A model generated the notes under the pieces. The model had not been told where the DNA came from. It worked only from the letters and a program-made list of their open reading frames with translations, and searched no databases. 64,000 bases of DNA from Streptomyces sp. NBC_00358 (GTDB lineage Bacteria > Actinomycetota > Actinomycetes > Streptomycetales > Streptomycetaceae), in contig NZ_CP107976.1 in assembly GCF_036099295.1 (NCBI RefSeq), positions 6,820,001 to 6,884,000 of the forward strand. The letters run 5' to 3'. A program made the translations under genes and the position numbers. Numbering within the stretch: the stretch's first letter is position 1; the number at the start of each line of letters is the position of its first letter. Below, piece after piece: positions 1 through 8,927 of this stretch.

Positions 1-324
1 CACGGCGGCCGCAAGGGCACCGGCATCGACGCCGTCGAGTGGGCCCACCGGGCCGCCGAGCTGGGCGCGGGCGAGATCCTGCTCAACTCGATGGACGCGG
101 ACGGCACGAAGGACGGCTACGACATCGAGATGATCGAGGCCGTACGCAAGCACGTCACCGTTCCGCTCATCGCCAGCGGCGGTGCCGGCCGGCTCGACCA
201 CTTCCCGCCGGCCATCGGGGCGGGCGCCGACGCGGTGCTGGCCGCGTCCGTCTTCCATTTCGGTGACCTGCGGATCGGTGAGGTCAAGGAGACCCTGCGA
301 GCGGCGGGGCATCCCGTCCGCTGA
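1..324 (+). CDS. hisF: Imidazole glycerol phosphate synthase subunit HisF (3' part)
   Basis: The frame is open from base 1 and gives the C-terminal 107 residues of HisF, the cyclase subunit that closes the imidazole ring in histidine biosynthesis using ammonia from HisH. Seen: the late (beta/alpha)8-barrel strands, with the second phosphate-binding half (residues near ILLNSMDADGTKDGYD), the PLIASGGAG turn and the terminal AGADAVLAASVFH strand. The start lies upstream of the window, so only the end is annotated. Its downstream partner hisI is 6.7 kb away, as in other Streptomyces where his genes are scattered around trp. Identification is secure from the conserved barrel loops. Confidence 0.95.
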   Translation, partial: HGGRKGTGIDAVEWAHRAAELGAGEILLNSMDADGTKDGYDIEMIEAVRKHVTVPLIASGGAGRLDHFPPAIGAGADAVLAASVFHFGDLRIGEVKETLRAAGHPVR

Positions 325-783
325 CACCCCGTTGGCTGACACCTCGCGCCACCGTTCACGTCCCGCGTGACCGCTCAGGTCGCGCGTCACGGCCCGCACC
401 CGGCGGTTTCCGCCGCCGGGCGCGGGCCGTGTTCCGTGGAGAGCCGTGTCGGCGGGAAGGGGTGTCCCTACGGAGACGTGTCCGCGCGGAGGCCCGTCCG
501 CGGCGCCGGGTGGCCGTGGTGCAGGCCCCCCCCGTGGGGCCGGGTGTCCGACGTCGGTTCTTGGCGTGCGGGTTCGGTGCGGGAGCGACAGGGCGACGGG
601 CACGGCGGGCCAAGACCGGTGATTCCGCCGATGTACGAGCCGGGTCCGGGGCGGACAGTTGCCAACGCAACCACCGAGACGGACCCCGTCGTCTCGCGGC
701 GTGCGCCTTCAACACCCCATGCCAGGGCGGCGCTTCGACCGCGGCGCGGGTCCGTTCTCCCTCACCGAGAGGACGCACCCACC
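325..783. other. 459-base gap between hisF and the cutinase gene
   Basis: Apart from the hairpin at 390-429 I see no gene here. The open frame that runs through it in phase with the cutinase lacks coding character and precedes a better start at 784. The promoter of the cutinase gene should lie in the second half, but no clear -35/-10 pair stands out. Confidence 0.5.
390..429 (+). terminator. Strong GC hairpin downstream of hisF
   Basis: Two nested complementary arms (CGGCCCGC with GCGGGCCG, and CCCGGCGG with CCGCCGGG) close a six-base loop, 66 bases after the hisF stop. There is no T-run, which is usual for Streptomyces terminators. Function as terminator is inferred. Confidence 0.55.
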
Positions 784-1761
784 GTGCAGCAGCCGAACCG
801 CGCACTCCCCGCCGCACCCGTCGGCCCCGACCCGTCTCCCCGCCGCCCCAACCGGCTCACGAGCCGTCTGGTGCGGACCGGCCTCGCGGTGCTCCTGGCC
901 GCGGGCGGCCTCGTCGCCGCGCAGGCCGGCGGGGCGCAGGCCATCGGAGCACCGGCCGTATCGGCACAGGTCGCCGCGAACCCGTACGAGCGCGGCCCCG
1001 CTCCCACGAACGCCAGTATCGAGGCGGTCACCGGTCCCTACGCCGTCTCCCAGACCACCGTCTCCGCGCTGTCCGTGAGCGGCTTCGGCGGCGGCACCGT
1101 CTACTACCCGACCTCGACCAGCGACGGCACCTTCGGCGCGGTCGCCATCGCCCCCGGGTACACGGCCTACCAGTCGTCCATCGCCTGGCTCGGCCCCCGG
1201 CTCGCCTCCCAGGGCTTCGTGGTGTTCACCATCGACACCCTCACCACGCTCGACCAACCCGCCAGCCGGGGAAAGCAGTTGCTGGCCGCGCTCGACTACC
1301 TGACCCAGAGCAGTTCCGTGCGGAGCAGGATCGACAGCAGCCGGCTCGGCGTCATGGGCCACTCGATGGGCGGGGGCGGCACACTGGAGGCCGCGAAGAG
1401 CCGCCCCTCGCTCCAGGCGGCGATCCCGCTGACCGGCTGGAACCTCGACACCACCTGGCCGGAGATCAAGACGCCGACCCTGATCGTGGGCGCCGACGGC
1501 GACACGATCGCGCCGGTGGCGACGCACTCCGAACCCTTCTACGCGAGTCTGCCGAGCACCCTCGACAAGGCGTACCTGGAACTCAGGGGCGCCACCCACT
1601 TCACGCCCAACAGCCCGAACACGACGATCGCCAAGTACAGCATCTCGTGGCTGAAGCGGTTCATCGACAATGACACCCGCTACGAGCAGTTCCTCTGCCC
1701 GCTGCCGCAGCCCTCTTCGACGATCGTGGCCTACCAGGGCAACTGCCCGCACACCTCCTGA
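784..1761 (+). CDS. Secreted cutinase / PET-hydrolase-like alpha/beta hydrolase
   Basis: 325-residue secreted esterase closely resembling the Thermobifida cutinases (TfCut2 type) that hydrolyse cutin, triglycerides and polyesters. The GTG at 784 is chosen because GAGAGGA lies 10 bases upstream and it gives a twin-arginine/Sec-like leader (basic stretch, hydrophobic residues 32-50). Catalytic serine is Ser194 in GHSMG, with Asp240 and His272. The Ser-Asp and Ser-His spacings of 46 and 78 residues equal those of TfCut2 as I remember it. Tyr126 (oxyanion region), Trp219, Met195 and the C-terminal disulfide pair Cys305/Cys321 of that group are all present. Stands alone, after hisF. Polyester activity is inferred from family membership only; lipase or wax esterase use is equally possible. 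Confidence 0.9.
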   Translation: MQQPNRALPAAPVGPDPSPRRPNRLTSRLVRTGLAVLLAAGGLVAAQAGGAQAIGAPAVSAQVAANPYERGPAPTNASIEAVTGPYAVSQTTVSALSVSGFGGGTVYYPTSTSDGTFGAVAIAPGYTAYQSSIAWLGPRLASQGFVVFTIDTLTTLDQPASRGKQLLAALDYLTQSSSVRSRIDSSRLGVMGHSMGGGGTLEAAKSRPSLQAAIPLTGWNLDTTWPEIKTPTLIVGADGDTIAPVATHSEPFYASLPSTLDKAYLELRGATHFTPNSPNTTIAKYSISWLKRFIDNDTRYEQFLCPLPQPSSTIVAYQGNCPHTS

Positions 1762-1854
1762 CCCGTCCCGCACGGTCCGACCGTGCGCGGGCGGCGGCCG
1801 CCCGTTCCGGCGGCCGTCGCCCGCGTGCGTCCCGGGCCAACCGCGCCGCGGCCG

Positions 1855-1870
1855 TTGTGCAGGCGCACAA
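1855..1870. promoter_or_regulatory. Palindrome upstream of the LuxR-type regulator
   Basis: TTGTGC and GCACAA arms with a four-base spacer form a 16-bp palindrome about 140 bases before the proposed start. A second pair, GTAACGTG (2002-2009) and CACGTTAC (2066-2073), is also inverted. Autoregulatory sites are one possibility; chance in a GC-rich region is another. Confidence 0.3.
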
Positions 1871-2006
1871 GCCTTGCCCCCCAGGCCTGGGAGCGCGCCC
1901 AGCCGCTGTCCCCCGGAAGACCTTGTCCGCCCAGTTCAGAGGGGGTTTCGGGGCCCGAGCCGACAAGCGAACGCGGGGCTTCCGCCGTCGTTTACGCGGA
2001 AGTAAC

Positions 2007-4472
2007 GTGACGGTCGTGACTGGAAACGCGACTGCGCGAAGTCCCCTCCGGACGGCGGGCCGGAACACGTTACCGCCACCCTCCCGGAGTGCGTCGAACG
2101 AGCCGGCCCGGAGCGGCGGCCCGGCCCGGCCGCCGGCTCCCGGGTACGAGCCGGAACCGCTCTCAGAGCCGGGTCCCAAGCCGCCGCCCAGGGCGCCGGG
2201 CCCGGTGACCGTGCTCCGCGCGGCCGTTCCCGGGGAGGGGAGCGGCCGCCGGTGGCCGGAGCGCCCGGAACTCCGGGCCGGCCACGGCCGCGCGCCCACG
2301 GCCCGCGACACGGCACCCGTATACGACTCCGCCCCACCGGCCGCGCCCTCCGGCTCCGCCGGGCCACCCCTCCCGGGGGCCCTGGGCCCGGATGCCCCGG
2401 CGGGGCTGTCGCTGTTGCTCGCGGCCGAGCGGGAGCGGGATGCCCGGGCCGCCGGGGCGGACGCCGGAGTGATTCTCGGGGCGGCCGGGGCGGCCGGGCT
2501 CGACGCCGGTGCCCTGGAAGCCGCCGAGGCCGCGGGACTCGTCCGGTTCGCCGGGGGCCGCGTCCGCCTCGCCGATCCGTGCCTGGCCGACACCGTCTAC
2601 GCGAGTGCCCCGCCCGCCCGTCGGCGCGCTGCCCACCGCCTGCTCGCCGACGCCCATACCGGGGGACCGCACGCCCTGCCGGTTCTCTTCCACCGGGCCG
2701 CGGCGGCCACCGCTCCCGCACCCGGCATCGGAGACGCGCTCGCCGCCGCGGCGGCGCTGCCGGACGGCGGACCCGCACACGCCGAGCGTTCGGCGGCCTG
2801 GGCGCGGTCGGCCGAACTCGCCGCCGACGAGGAGTCACGCGCCGTCCGCCTGATCAACGCCGCCGATCAGGCCCGGCTGGCCGGACTGCCGCACCGCGCG
2901 CGGGAGTTGCTGTCACAGGCCGCGTGCGAGGGCTCGCGCGACGCCGTACGCGGCGCGGCCCAACTGGTGCGCGGGCAGCTCGCCCTCCAGGACGGCCCGG
3001 TCGCCGACGCCCGCGAAACGCTGCTGCTGGCAGCCGAGTTACTGGCTCCCGCCGACGCGGACCGCGCCCTGGTCGCCCGGCTTGCCGCCGTCGAGGCGTC
3101 CTGGGCGACGGGTGACGCGGCGGCCTGCGTGGAAGCCCTGGACCCCGCTCCCGCGGGGCTGGACCCCGCTCCCGCGGGGCCGGAACGCAGCCCGGCGGGG
3201 CCGGAACGCAGCCCGGCGGGGCCGGACCCCGCTCCCGTAGGGCCGGAGGCCGACCGCCGGCTCGGGGCGTACCGGGCGGGGATGTCCGCCGTGCTGCACG
3301 GCCGCCCGGACGCCGGACGGCAGCCGCTGCGGGAGATGGTGGCCCAAGGGGCGGCGACCGGACTCCTCGACGGCCCCGAGGCCCTCCTTCGGGCCGGAGG
3401 TGCCGCTCTGGTCGTCGGCGATCTCCCCGCCGCCTGCCGGGCCAACTCCCGCGCGCTCGCCGTCGCCAGGGCCCGGGGCCCGTACATCCTGGTCGCCCAG
3501 GCGCTGGAGCGCCTCGCCTACGGGGAACTGCGAGCCGGCCGCCACGCCCGCGCCCGTGCCCACGCCGAGGAGGGCCTGCGCACGGCTCTCGGTGCCGGGC
3601 AGGACAACCTCGCGGCACACCACCACGCGATCCTCGCGCTGGTGGCGTCGGTCGAGGGGTGTTCGGGGGCCGTCGAGGAGCACGCCGACGCCGCGGAACG
3701 CGTCGCCGCGCGGCACGGCCTCGTCCAGACGGCCACGCTCGCCCAGTGGGCGCGGGCCCGTGCCGACCTGGCGCGCGGCCGGCTCCCGGACGCCGCCGCG
3801 CGGCTCGGCCCCCTGGTCGGCGCCGGCCCGCGCCGCGGTCACTTCGCGGTACGGATGCTCGCCGTCCCCTGCTTCGTGGAAGCGGCGGCCCGCACCGGCC
3901 AGACCGAGGCCGCCCGGTGCGCGGTGAGCGCGTTCGCCCGTTGGGCCGCGCAGGGCACCGATCCGCAGGCCCCGGCCCAACTCGCGCGCTGCCGTGCACT
4001 GTTGAGCGGCCCGGAGGAGTGCGAGGCACTGTTCACCACCGCGCTGGCCCGACACGACGAAGTGGCCGGGGACTTCGAACGCGGTCGCACCCAACTCCTC
4101 TACGGCGCCTGGCTGCGGCGCCGGCGCAGACCGGGTGAGGCCCGGGGCCGGCTCCGGGACGCGCTGGTGTCCTTCGAGCGGGGCGGGGCCTTCGGCTGGG
4201 CCACCCAGGCGAGGGCCGAACTGCGGGCCACCGGAGACGCCGGAGCGGCCGAACCGGCCGGGCCGCTCACGCTCCTGACCCCCCAGCAGCTCCGGATCGC
4301 CCGCTGTGTGGCGGAGGGCGCCACCAATCGCGAAGTGGCGCTGCGCCTGTCCGTGAGCCCGCGCACCGTGGACCACCACCTGCGCAATGTCTTCGCCACC
4401 CTGGGCGTCCGCTCGCGCGTCGAGCTCTCCCGGCTGGTGGACCGGGCGGAGAAGACCACCGCACACCCCTAG
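2007..4472 (+). CDS. LuxR-family regulator of LAL type lacking the ATPase domain
   Basis: About 821 residues if the GTG at 2007 (GGAAG four bases upstream) is used; the first ~110 residues are proline/alanine-rich and a later start such as GTG 2205 is possible. The last ~65 residues are a LuxR helix-turn-helix (LTPQQLRIARCVAEGATNRE, then SVSPRTVDHHLRNVF), a DNA-binding domain. The middle is the all-helical, TPR-like array typical of large ATP-binding LuxR (LAL) regulators. It begins at the winged-helix piece (LEAAEAAGLVRFAGGRVRLAD) that normally follows the AAA/NACHT ATPase, yet no Walker A or B motif precedes it. A tandem 21-base repeat encodes a PAG-rich linker near residue 380. No partner gene is visible; the target is unknown. 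Confidence 0.8.
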   Translation: MTVVTGNATARSPLRTAGRNTLPPPSRSASNEPARSGGPARPPAPGYEPEPLSEPGPKPPPRAPGPVTVLRAAVPGEGSGRRWPERPELRAGHGRAPTARDTAPVYDSAPPAAPSGSAGPPLPGALGPDAPAGLSLLLAAERERDARAAGADAGVILGAAGAAGLDAGALEAAEAAGLVRFAGGRVRLADPCLADTVYASAPPARRRAAHRLLADAHTGGPHALPVLFHRAAAATAPAPGIGDALAAAAALPDGGPAHAERSAAWARSAELAADEESRAVRLINAADQARLAGLPHRARELLSQAACEGSRDAVRGAAQLVRGQLALQDGPVADARETLLLAAELLAPADADRALVARLAAVEASWATGDAAACVEALDPAPAGLDPAPAGPERSPAGPERSPAGPDPAPVGPEADRRLGAYRAGMSAVLHGRPDAGRQPLREMVAQGAATGLLDGPEALLRAGGAALVVGDLPAACRANSRALAVARARGPYILVAQALERLAYGELRAGRHARARAHAEEGLRTALGAGQDNLAAHHHAILALVASVEGCSGAVEEHADAAERVAARHGLVQTATLAQWARARADLARGRLPDAAARLGPLVGAGPRRGHFAVRMLAVPCFVEAAARTGQTEAARCAVSAFARWAAQGTDPQAPAQLARCRALLSGPEECEALFTTALARHDEVAGDFERGRTQLLYGAWLRRRRRPGEARGRLRDALVSFERGGAFGWATQARAELRATGDAGAAEPAGPLTLLTPQQLRIARCVAEGATNREVALRLSVSPRTVDHHLRNVFATLGVRSRVELSRLVDRAEKTTAHP
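3138..3242 (+). repeat. Five tandem 21-base coding repeats
   Basis: Exact 21-base period with five units at 3138, 3159, 3180, 3201 and 3222. Units 1, 2 and 5 encode DPAPAG/DPAPVG-like heptads and units 3 and 4 encode ERSPAGP-like heptads. The array lies in frame inside the LuxR-type regulator and adds a flexible linker between helical repeats. Slippage-prone, so copy number may vary between strains. Confidence 0.9.
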
Positions 4473-4586
4473 GTACCGACCGGGCGGTATGTCATCCTGC
4501 GGGATCAGGAGGTCCGGAGCACCCGTGTGCCGCGCGTCGGCCGACCCGGGCGGCACGGACCGAGCCGACTCCGGTGGAGGACAGCG

Positions 4587-6059
4587 ATGCAGCACCTCGT
4601 ACCCGCCCACGTCCGGCCCCGGCCCGGACCGCGGCCCCCGGTACCGGCCGCGCGCCCGGCCGTCGACGCGGAGGCCCTTGCCGTGCTGCACCGCGCCGCC
4701 CGGGCGCTGATGGCGGGGCTGCCCGAACTCACGGAACGCCTGATGGACCTGCTTCGGGAGCGCGAACCCGCGTACCGCACCGCCATGGAGGCCGACGCGG
4801 AGAGCGTGCGCGACGAGGTGCGGCGCTCGCTGCGGCTCAATGTCGGATCCCTCATCCAGCCCGGTGAACTGCGCGAGGCCGCCCACCGCTGCTCATGGGC
4901 CATCGGCAGGGCCCGTGCCGAACGCGGCCTCCCGCTGGACGCCCTGCTGCGCGCCTTCCGGCTCGGCGGCGGCATGATCTGGCAGGAGCTCCTCGACGAG
5001 ACGACCCGGCGTCATCCCTCCGACGCGCGTCTGCTCGTCCATGTGGCCGCCGACGTGTGGAACTTCGTCGACGACCACTGCGCCGTCGTCACCGACGCCT
5101 ACCGCCAGACGGAGCGCGAGCTGATGTGGCGCCGGGAGAACCGGCTGCGGCTGATGACCGCCGCACTGCTCGACGGCACCGCGCGGATCGCCGACCTCCC
5201 GGCCACCGCCGCCGCCCTGCGCCTTCCCGAGCAGGGCCGGTACGCGGTGGTGCTGGCGCGGCTGCCCGTCGGCCGGGCGCTCGCGGACGTACGAGGGCAG
5301 GTGCGCCTCTCCGGCCTGCGGGTCCTCTGGTACCGCGACCGCGACCGGGCCGACGAGGGGAGCTACGGCATCGTCCTGCTCGACGACCGCCCCTACGACG
5401 GCGACCAGCCCTACGCCGGGGATCGACTCCACGGCGGTGACCAGCACTACGGCGGAGACCGGCCCGGTCACCGCCACGACAGCGGGTTCCTCGACACGGG
5501 CCCCGGACCGGTGCCCGGGACGGCGGCCGACGACGGTCCCGACCACGCGGCGGGCCGCGGCGGGGAGCGCCCCCGCACGCACGGGCTCGACATGGACGCC
5601 GGGGAGATCGCCCGCCGGCTGACCGCCCCGCCGGTGGCCCGGATCGGCGTGAGCCCGGTGGTGGACGGGCTCGCCGCGATCGGTGACGCCCGCCGGCTGG
5701 CCGACACGGCGCTGCGTGCCTGCCCGCGCTCGGGCGGAACCGTCGTCCTGGAGGAGCACCTGCCCGCCGCGCTCGTCGTCTCCGCGCCGATCCTCGGCGC
5801 GGCGCTCTCCGAACGGGTTCTCGGCCCGCTGCTGCGGCTGGACCTGTCCGACCGGGACGTCATGCTGGACACGCTCACGGCCTGGCTCGCCTGCGACGGC
5901 TCCGCCCAGCGGGCCGCGGGCCGCCTCTACTGCCACCGCAACACGGTCCTGAACCGGCTGCGCCGCTGCGAGCAGCTCACCGGCCGCTCCCTGACCCGGC
6001 CCGCGGACGTCGTGGAACTGTCCCTGGCCCTGGCCGCCCACTCCCTGCTCGACCCCTGA
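4587..6059 (+). CDS. PucR/CdaR-type helix-turn-helix regulator
   Basis: 490 residues; ATG 4587 follows GTGGAGGA with a six-base spacer. Domains in order: an N-terminal RsbRD-like all-helical domain (about residues 25-170, with PELTERLMDLLREREPAY), a central GGDEF-like region interrupted by a 60-residue Asp/Tyr/Gly/His-rich insert (about 265-335), and a C-terminal PucR-type HTH (about 425-485, with DGSAQRAAGRLYCHRNTVLN). The family binds DNA through this last domain and usually responds to a small molecule. It lies 114 bases after the LuxR-type gene, in the same direction. Target genes cannot be deduced from context. The low-complexity insert is unusual and probably a surface loop. Confidence 0.88.
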   Translation: MQHLVPAHVRPRPGPRPPVPAARPAVDAEALAVLHRAARALMAGLPELTERLMDLLREREPAYRTAMEADAESVRDEVRRSLRLNVGSLIQPGELREAAHRCSWAIGRARAERGLPLDALLRAFRLGGGMIWQELLDETTRRHPSDARLLVHVAADVWNFVDDHCAVVTDAYRQTERELMWRRENRLRLMTAALLDGTARIADLPATAAALRLPEQGRYAVVLARLPVGRALADVRGQVRLSGLRVLWYRDRDRADEGSYGIVLLDDRPYDGDQPYAGDRLHGGDQHYGGDRPGHRHDSGFLDTGPGPVPGTAADDGPDHAAGRGGERPRTHGLDMDAGEIARRLTAPPVARIGVSPVVDGLAAIGDARRLADTALRACPRSGGTVVLEEHLPAALVVSAPILGAALSERVLGPLLRLDLSDRDVMLDTLTAWLACDGSAQRAAGRLYCHRNTVLNRLRRCEQLTGRSLTRPADVVELSLALAAHSLLDP

Positions 6060-6236
6060 CCGGCCCGTCATGGCCGGACAGGACGGCCGGTGACCGCAGC
6101 GTCCGGCGGCCGCCGGGGCCCCGGGCCCGTCTTCGTCACCCGCGCCGCGGTGGGCGGTCCCGGCGGGGTTCTCGTCCGGTGCGTACGGGCCCTGCGGCGC
6201 GCCGAGCCTCCCCGCCGACCCGGTGACCCGGTGGGC

Positions 6237-6872
6237 CTAGATGCCGAGCTGTTTCGCCTCGTGCAACTTGGCGATCGCGTCCTTGTCGCCGTCCAGCTCG
6301 ACGTCCGCCACGCCCTGCCGGCCGAACGCGAACAGCAGCAGTTCCGAGGGCTCGCCGGTCACCGTCACCACCGGCGTGCCCTTGTTCAGTACCGCCGTCT
6401 GGCCGTTCGGGCGGCGCAGGACCACACCCGTCGGGGCGCCGCGGCCCATCAGCCGGGCCGTGCGCTCCAGGCGCGACCACAGGGCCTCCTGGAACACCGC
6501 GTCCAGCTCACGCGGCGTCCAGTCCGGCTGCGCGCGCCGTACGTCCTCGGTGTGGACGTAGAACTCGACCACGTTCGACGCCTCGTCGAGCTGCTTCAAG
6601 GCGAACGGAGAGAAGCGGGGCGGCCCCGTACGCACCAACTGGAGCAGTTCCTCGTACGGCTTCTCGGCGAACTCCGTCATCACCCGCTCCAGACGGGGCG
6701 CGAGCTGCTTGACGACCAGGCCGCCCGCGGCGTCGGGGCGGCGCTCACGCACCACCACATGCGCGGCGAGATCGCGGCTGTTCCACCCCTCGCAGAGGGT
6801 GGGGGCGTCCGGTCCCACGGCTTCCAACAGATCGGCGAGGAGGAGCCGTTCGCGCTTCGCATGGGTCGACAT
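6237..6872 (-). CDS. TIGR03085-family (DinB / maleylpyruvate isomerase-like) protein
   Basis: 211 residues, ATG at 6872. The N-terminal part is a four-helix DinB-like bundle with the CEGWNSRDLAAHVVVRERRPD segment, and the middle carries a second histidine (VEFYVHTEDVRRAQ). This pattern matches the TIGR03085 family of metal-binding, mycothiol-dependent-isomerase-like proteins of actinobacteria. The three-histidine metal site of DinB proteins is only partly recognisable. It is convergent with the PucR-type gene and divergent from hisI, in the position such a gene often has in Streptomyces. Biochemical role is unknown; thiol-dependent detoxification is an inference. Confidence 0.82.
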   Translation of the reverse strand: MSTHAKRERLLLADLLEAVGPDAPTLCEGWNSRDLAAHVVVRERRPDAAGGLVVKQLAPRLERVMTEFAEKPYEELLQLVRTGPPRFSPFALKQLDEASNVVEFYVHTEDVRRAQPDWTPRELDAVFQEALWSRLERTARLMGRGAPTGVVLRRPNGQTAVLNKGTPVVTVTGEPSELLLFAFGRQGVADVELDGDKDAIAKLHEAKQLGI

Positions 6873-7001
6873 GTCAGCCAGCCTACGACCGGGCGGCCGC
6901 TCCGCCCAGTGGAGAGCACGGCGGATCCGGGCCCGTCCGGCCTGTGGACGACCGCGGGGTCCGGCCTGTGGACAAGGCCCGGGTACGACGGTCCGGCGCG
7001 G

Positions 7002-7007
7002 CACAAT
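7002..7007 (+). promoter_or_regulatory. -10 box for a leaderless hisI transcript
   Basis: CACAAT fits the nAnnnT -10 pattern and ends seven bases before ATG 7015, so transcription would begin at the start codon. This decides between ATG 7015 and the in-frame ATG 7006, which lies inside the box. Confidence 0.45.
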
Positions 7008-7014
7008 GGCATCC

Positions 7015-7428
7015 ATGACCAGCACGCCTCCTCCCAGCAGCCTGGACCCCGGGATCGCCGCCCGCCTCAAGCGCAGCGCCGACGGACTCGTCCCCGCCAT
7101 CGCCCAGCAGTACGACACCGGTGAGGTGCTGATGCTCGGCTGGATGGACGACGAGGCGCTGCACCGCACCCTCACCACGGGCCGCTGCACCTACTGGTCG
7201 CGCAGCCGCCAGGAGTACTGGGTCAAGGGCGACACCTCCGGCCACTTCCAGCACGTCAGGTCCGTGGCCCTGGACTGCGACGCCGACACCCTGCTGGTTC
7301 GGGTCGACCAGGTGGGCGCCGCCTGCCACACCGGGGACCGCACCTGCTTCGACGCCGACGTGCTGCTGAAGGACGCCGGCGACCGGTCCGACGGCGCCGA
7401 TTCCGGTGCAGCGGCCGGGAATCAGTAA
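7015..7428 (+). CDS. hisI: Phosphoribosyl-AMP cyclohydrolase
   Basis: 137 residues. HisI opens the adenine ring of phosphoribosyl-AMP, the third step of histidine biosynthesis, with zinc in the active site. Seen: the GWMDDEAL strand, the YWSRSRQEYWVKGDTSG substrate loop, and the zinc/magnesium ligands in LDCDADT and the ACHTGDRTC motif. Only the cyclohydrolase (HisI) domain is present; no HisE fusion. It is followed 11 bases later by trpE, so the two are very probably cotranscribed, a his/trp linkage common in this genus. Confidence 0.97.
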   Translation: MTSTPPPSSLDPGIAARLKRSADGLVPAIAQQYDTGEVLMLGWMDDEALHRTLTTGRCTYWSRSRQEYWVKGDTSGHFQHVRSVALDCDADTLLVRVDQVGAACHTGDRTCFDADVLLKDAGDRSDGADSGAAAGNQ

Positions 7429-7439
7429 GGTCAGCAGCC

Positions 7440-8927
7440 ATGGACCTCGAGACGTTCCGCAAGCTGGCCACCGACCGCCGTGTCATCCCCGTCGGCCGCA
7501 AACTGCTCGCGGACGGCGACACGCCGGTCGCGCTCTACCGCAAGCTGGCCGCCGAGCGCCCGGGCACGTTCCTGCTCGAATCCGCGGAGAACGGCCGCAC
7601 CTCCCTGTCCTGGTCCCGCTACTCCTTCGTGGGCGTCCGCTCCGCCGCGACCCTCACCGAGCGGGACGGACAGGCGCACTGGCTGGGCACCCCGCCCGTC
7701 GGCGTCCCCGTGGACGGTGATCCGCTCGCGGCCCTGCGCGCCACCATCGAGGCGCTGCACACCCCGCAGGGCGAGGGGCTGCCCCCGTTCACCGGCGGCA
7801 TGGTCGGCTATCTGGGCTACGACATCGTGCGCCGCCTGGAGAAGATCGGGCCCGGCGAGCGGGACGACCTGAAGCTGCCCGAGCTGACCATGCTGCTCAC
7901 CAGCGACCTGGCCGTACTGGACCACTGGGACGGCTCGGTCCAGCTGATCGCCAACGCGATCAACCACAACGACCTCGACACGGGCGTCGACGAGGCGTAC
8001 GCGGACGCCGTCGCCCGTCTGGACGCCATGGAGGCCGACCTCTCGCGCGCGGTGTCCCAGCCGCCCGCAGCGCTCCCGCCCTCGGAGCTCCCCGAGTACA
8101 CCGCGCTCTGGGGCGGCCCCGACTTCCGGGACGCCGTCGAGGACATCAAGGAGCGCATCCGGGCCGGCGAGGCCTTCCAGGTCGTCCCCTCCCAGCGCTT
8201 CGAAACGCCGTGCACCGCCAGCGCGTTGGACGTCTACCGGGTCCTGCGGGCGACCAACCCCTCGCCGTACATGTACCTGTTCCGCTTCGACGGGTTCGAC
8301 GTCGTCGGCTCCTCCCCGGAGGCCCTGGTCAAGGTCGAGGGCGGGCAGGCCATGGTGCACCCCATCGCGGGCACCCGGCCGCGCGGCGCGACCGTCCAGG
8401 ACGACCAGGCCCTCGCCGACGAACTGATCGCCGACCCCAAGGAGCGCGCCGAGCACCTCATGCTCGTCGACCTCGGGCGCAACGACCTCGGACGGGTCTG
8501 CGAGCCCGGCTCCGTCGAGGTCGTCGACTTCATGTCCATCGAGCGGTACTCGCACGTGATGCACATCGTCTCCACGGTGACCGGCCGGGTCGCCGCGGGC
8601 CGTACGGCCTTCGACGTGCTCACCGCCTGCTTCCCCGCGGGCACCCTCTCCGGCGCGCCCAAGCCGCGCGCGATGCAGATCATCGACGAACTGGAGCCGT
8701 CCCGGCGCGGGTTGTACGGCGGCTGCGTCGGCTACCTGGACTTCGCCGGCGACTCCGACACCGCCATCGCCATCCGTACGGCCCTGCTGCGCGACGGCAC
8801 GGCGTACGTCCAGGCCGGTGCCGGCATCGTCGCCGACTCGGTCCCGGCTCTGGAGGACGACGAGTGCCGGAACAAGGCGGCGGCGGTCCTGCGCGCGGTG
8901 CACACGGCGAACCGGCTCGGGCGGTAG
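7440..8927 (+). CDS. trpE: Anthranilate synthase component I
   Basis: 495 residues. TrpE converts chorismate to anthranilate using ammonia supplied by a TrpG glutaminase, the first committed step of tryptophan synthesis. Seen: the N-terminal LLES element at FLLESAENGRTSLSW, which in this family forms the tryptophan feedback site; the chorismate-binding core with VVPSQRF, GTRPRG, VDLGRNDLGRVCEPGS and the C-terminal GAPKPRAMQIIDELEP. No TrpG domain is fused and none is in the window. Starts 11 bases after hisI, with only a weak AAGG upstream. No tryptophan-rich leader peptide precedes it, so attenuation is not indicated here. Confidence 0.97.
   Translation: MDLETFRKLATDRRVIPVGRKLLADGDTPVALYRKLAAERPGTFLLESAENGRTSLSWSRYSFVGVRSAATLTERDGQAHWLGTPPVGVPVDGDPLAALRATIEALHTPQGEGLPPFTGGMVGYLGYDIVRRLEKIGPGERDDLKLPELTMLLTSDLAVLDHWDGSVQLIANAINHNDLDTGVDEAYADAVARLDAMEADLSRAVSQPPAALPPSELPEYTALWGGPDFRDAVEDIKERIRAGEAFQVVPSQRFETPCTASALDVYRVLRATNPSPYMYLFRFDGFDVVGSSPEALVKVEGGQAMVHPIAGTRPRGATVQDDQALADELIADPKERAEHLMLVDLGRNDLGRVCEPGSVEVVDFMSIERYSHVMHIVSTVTGRVAAGRTAFDVLTACFPAGTLSGAPKPRAMQIIDELEPSRRGLYGGCVGYLDFAGDSDTAIAIRTALLRDGTAYVQAGAGIVADSVPALEDDECRNKAAAVLRAVHTANRLGR

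Noticed and set aside
367..783. N-terminal extension of the cutinase frame back to base 367
   Set aside because: The added ~139 residues have no coding character and no signal sequence. GTG 784 has a good ribosome site and gives a proper signal peptide.
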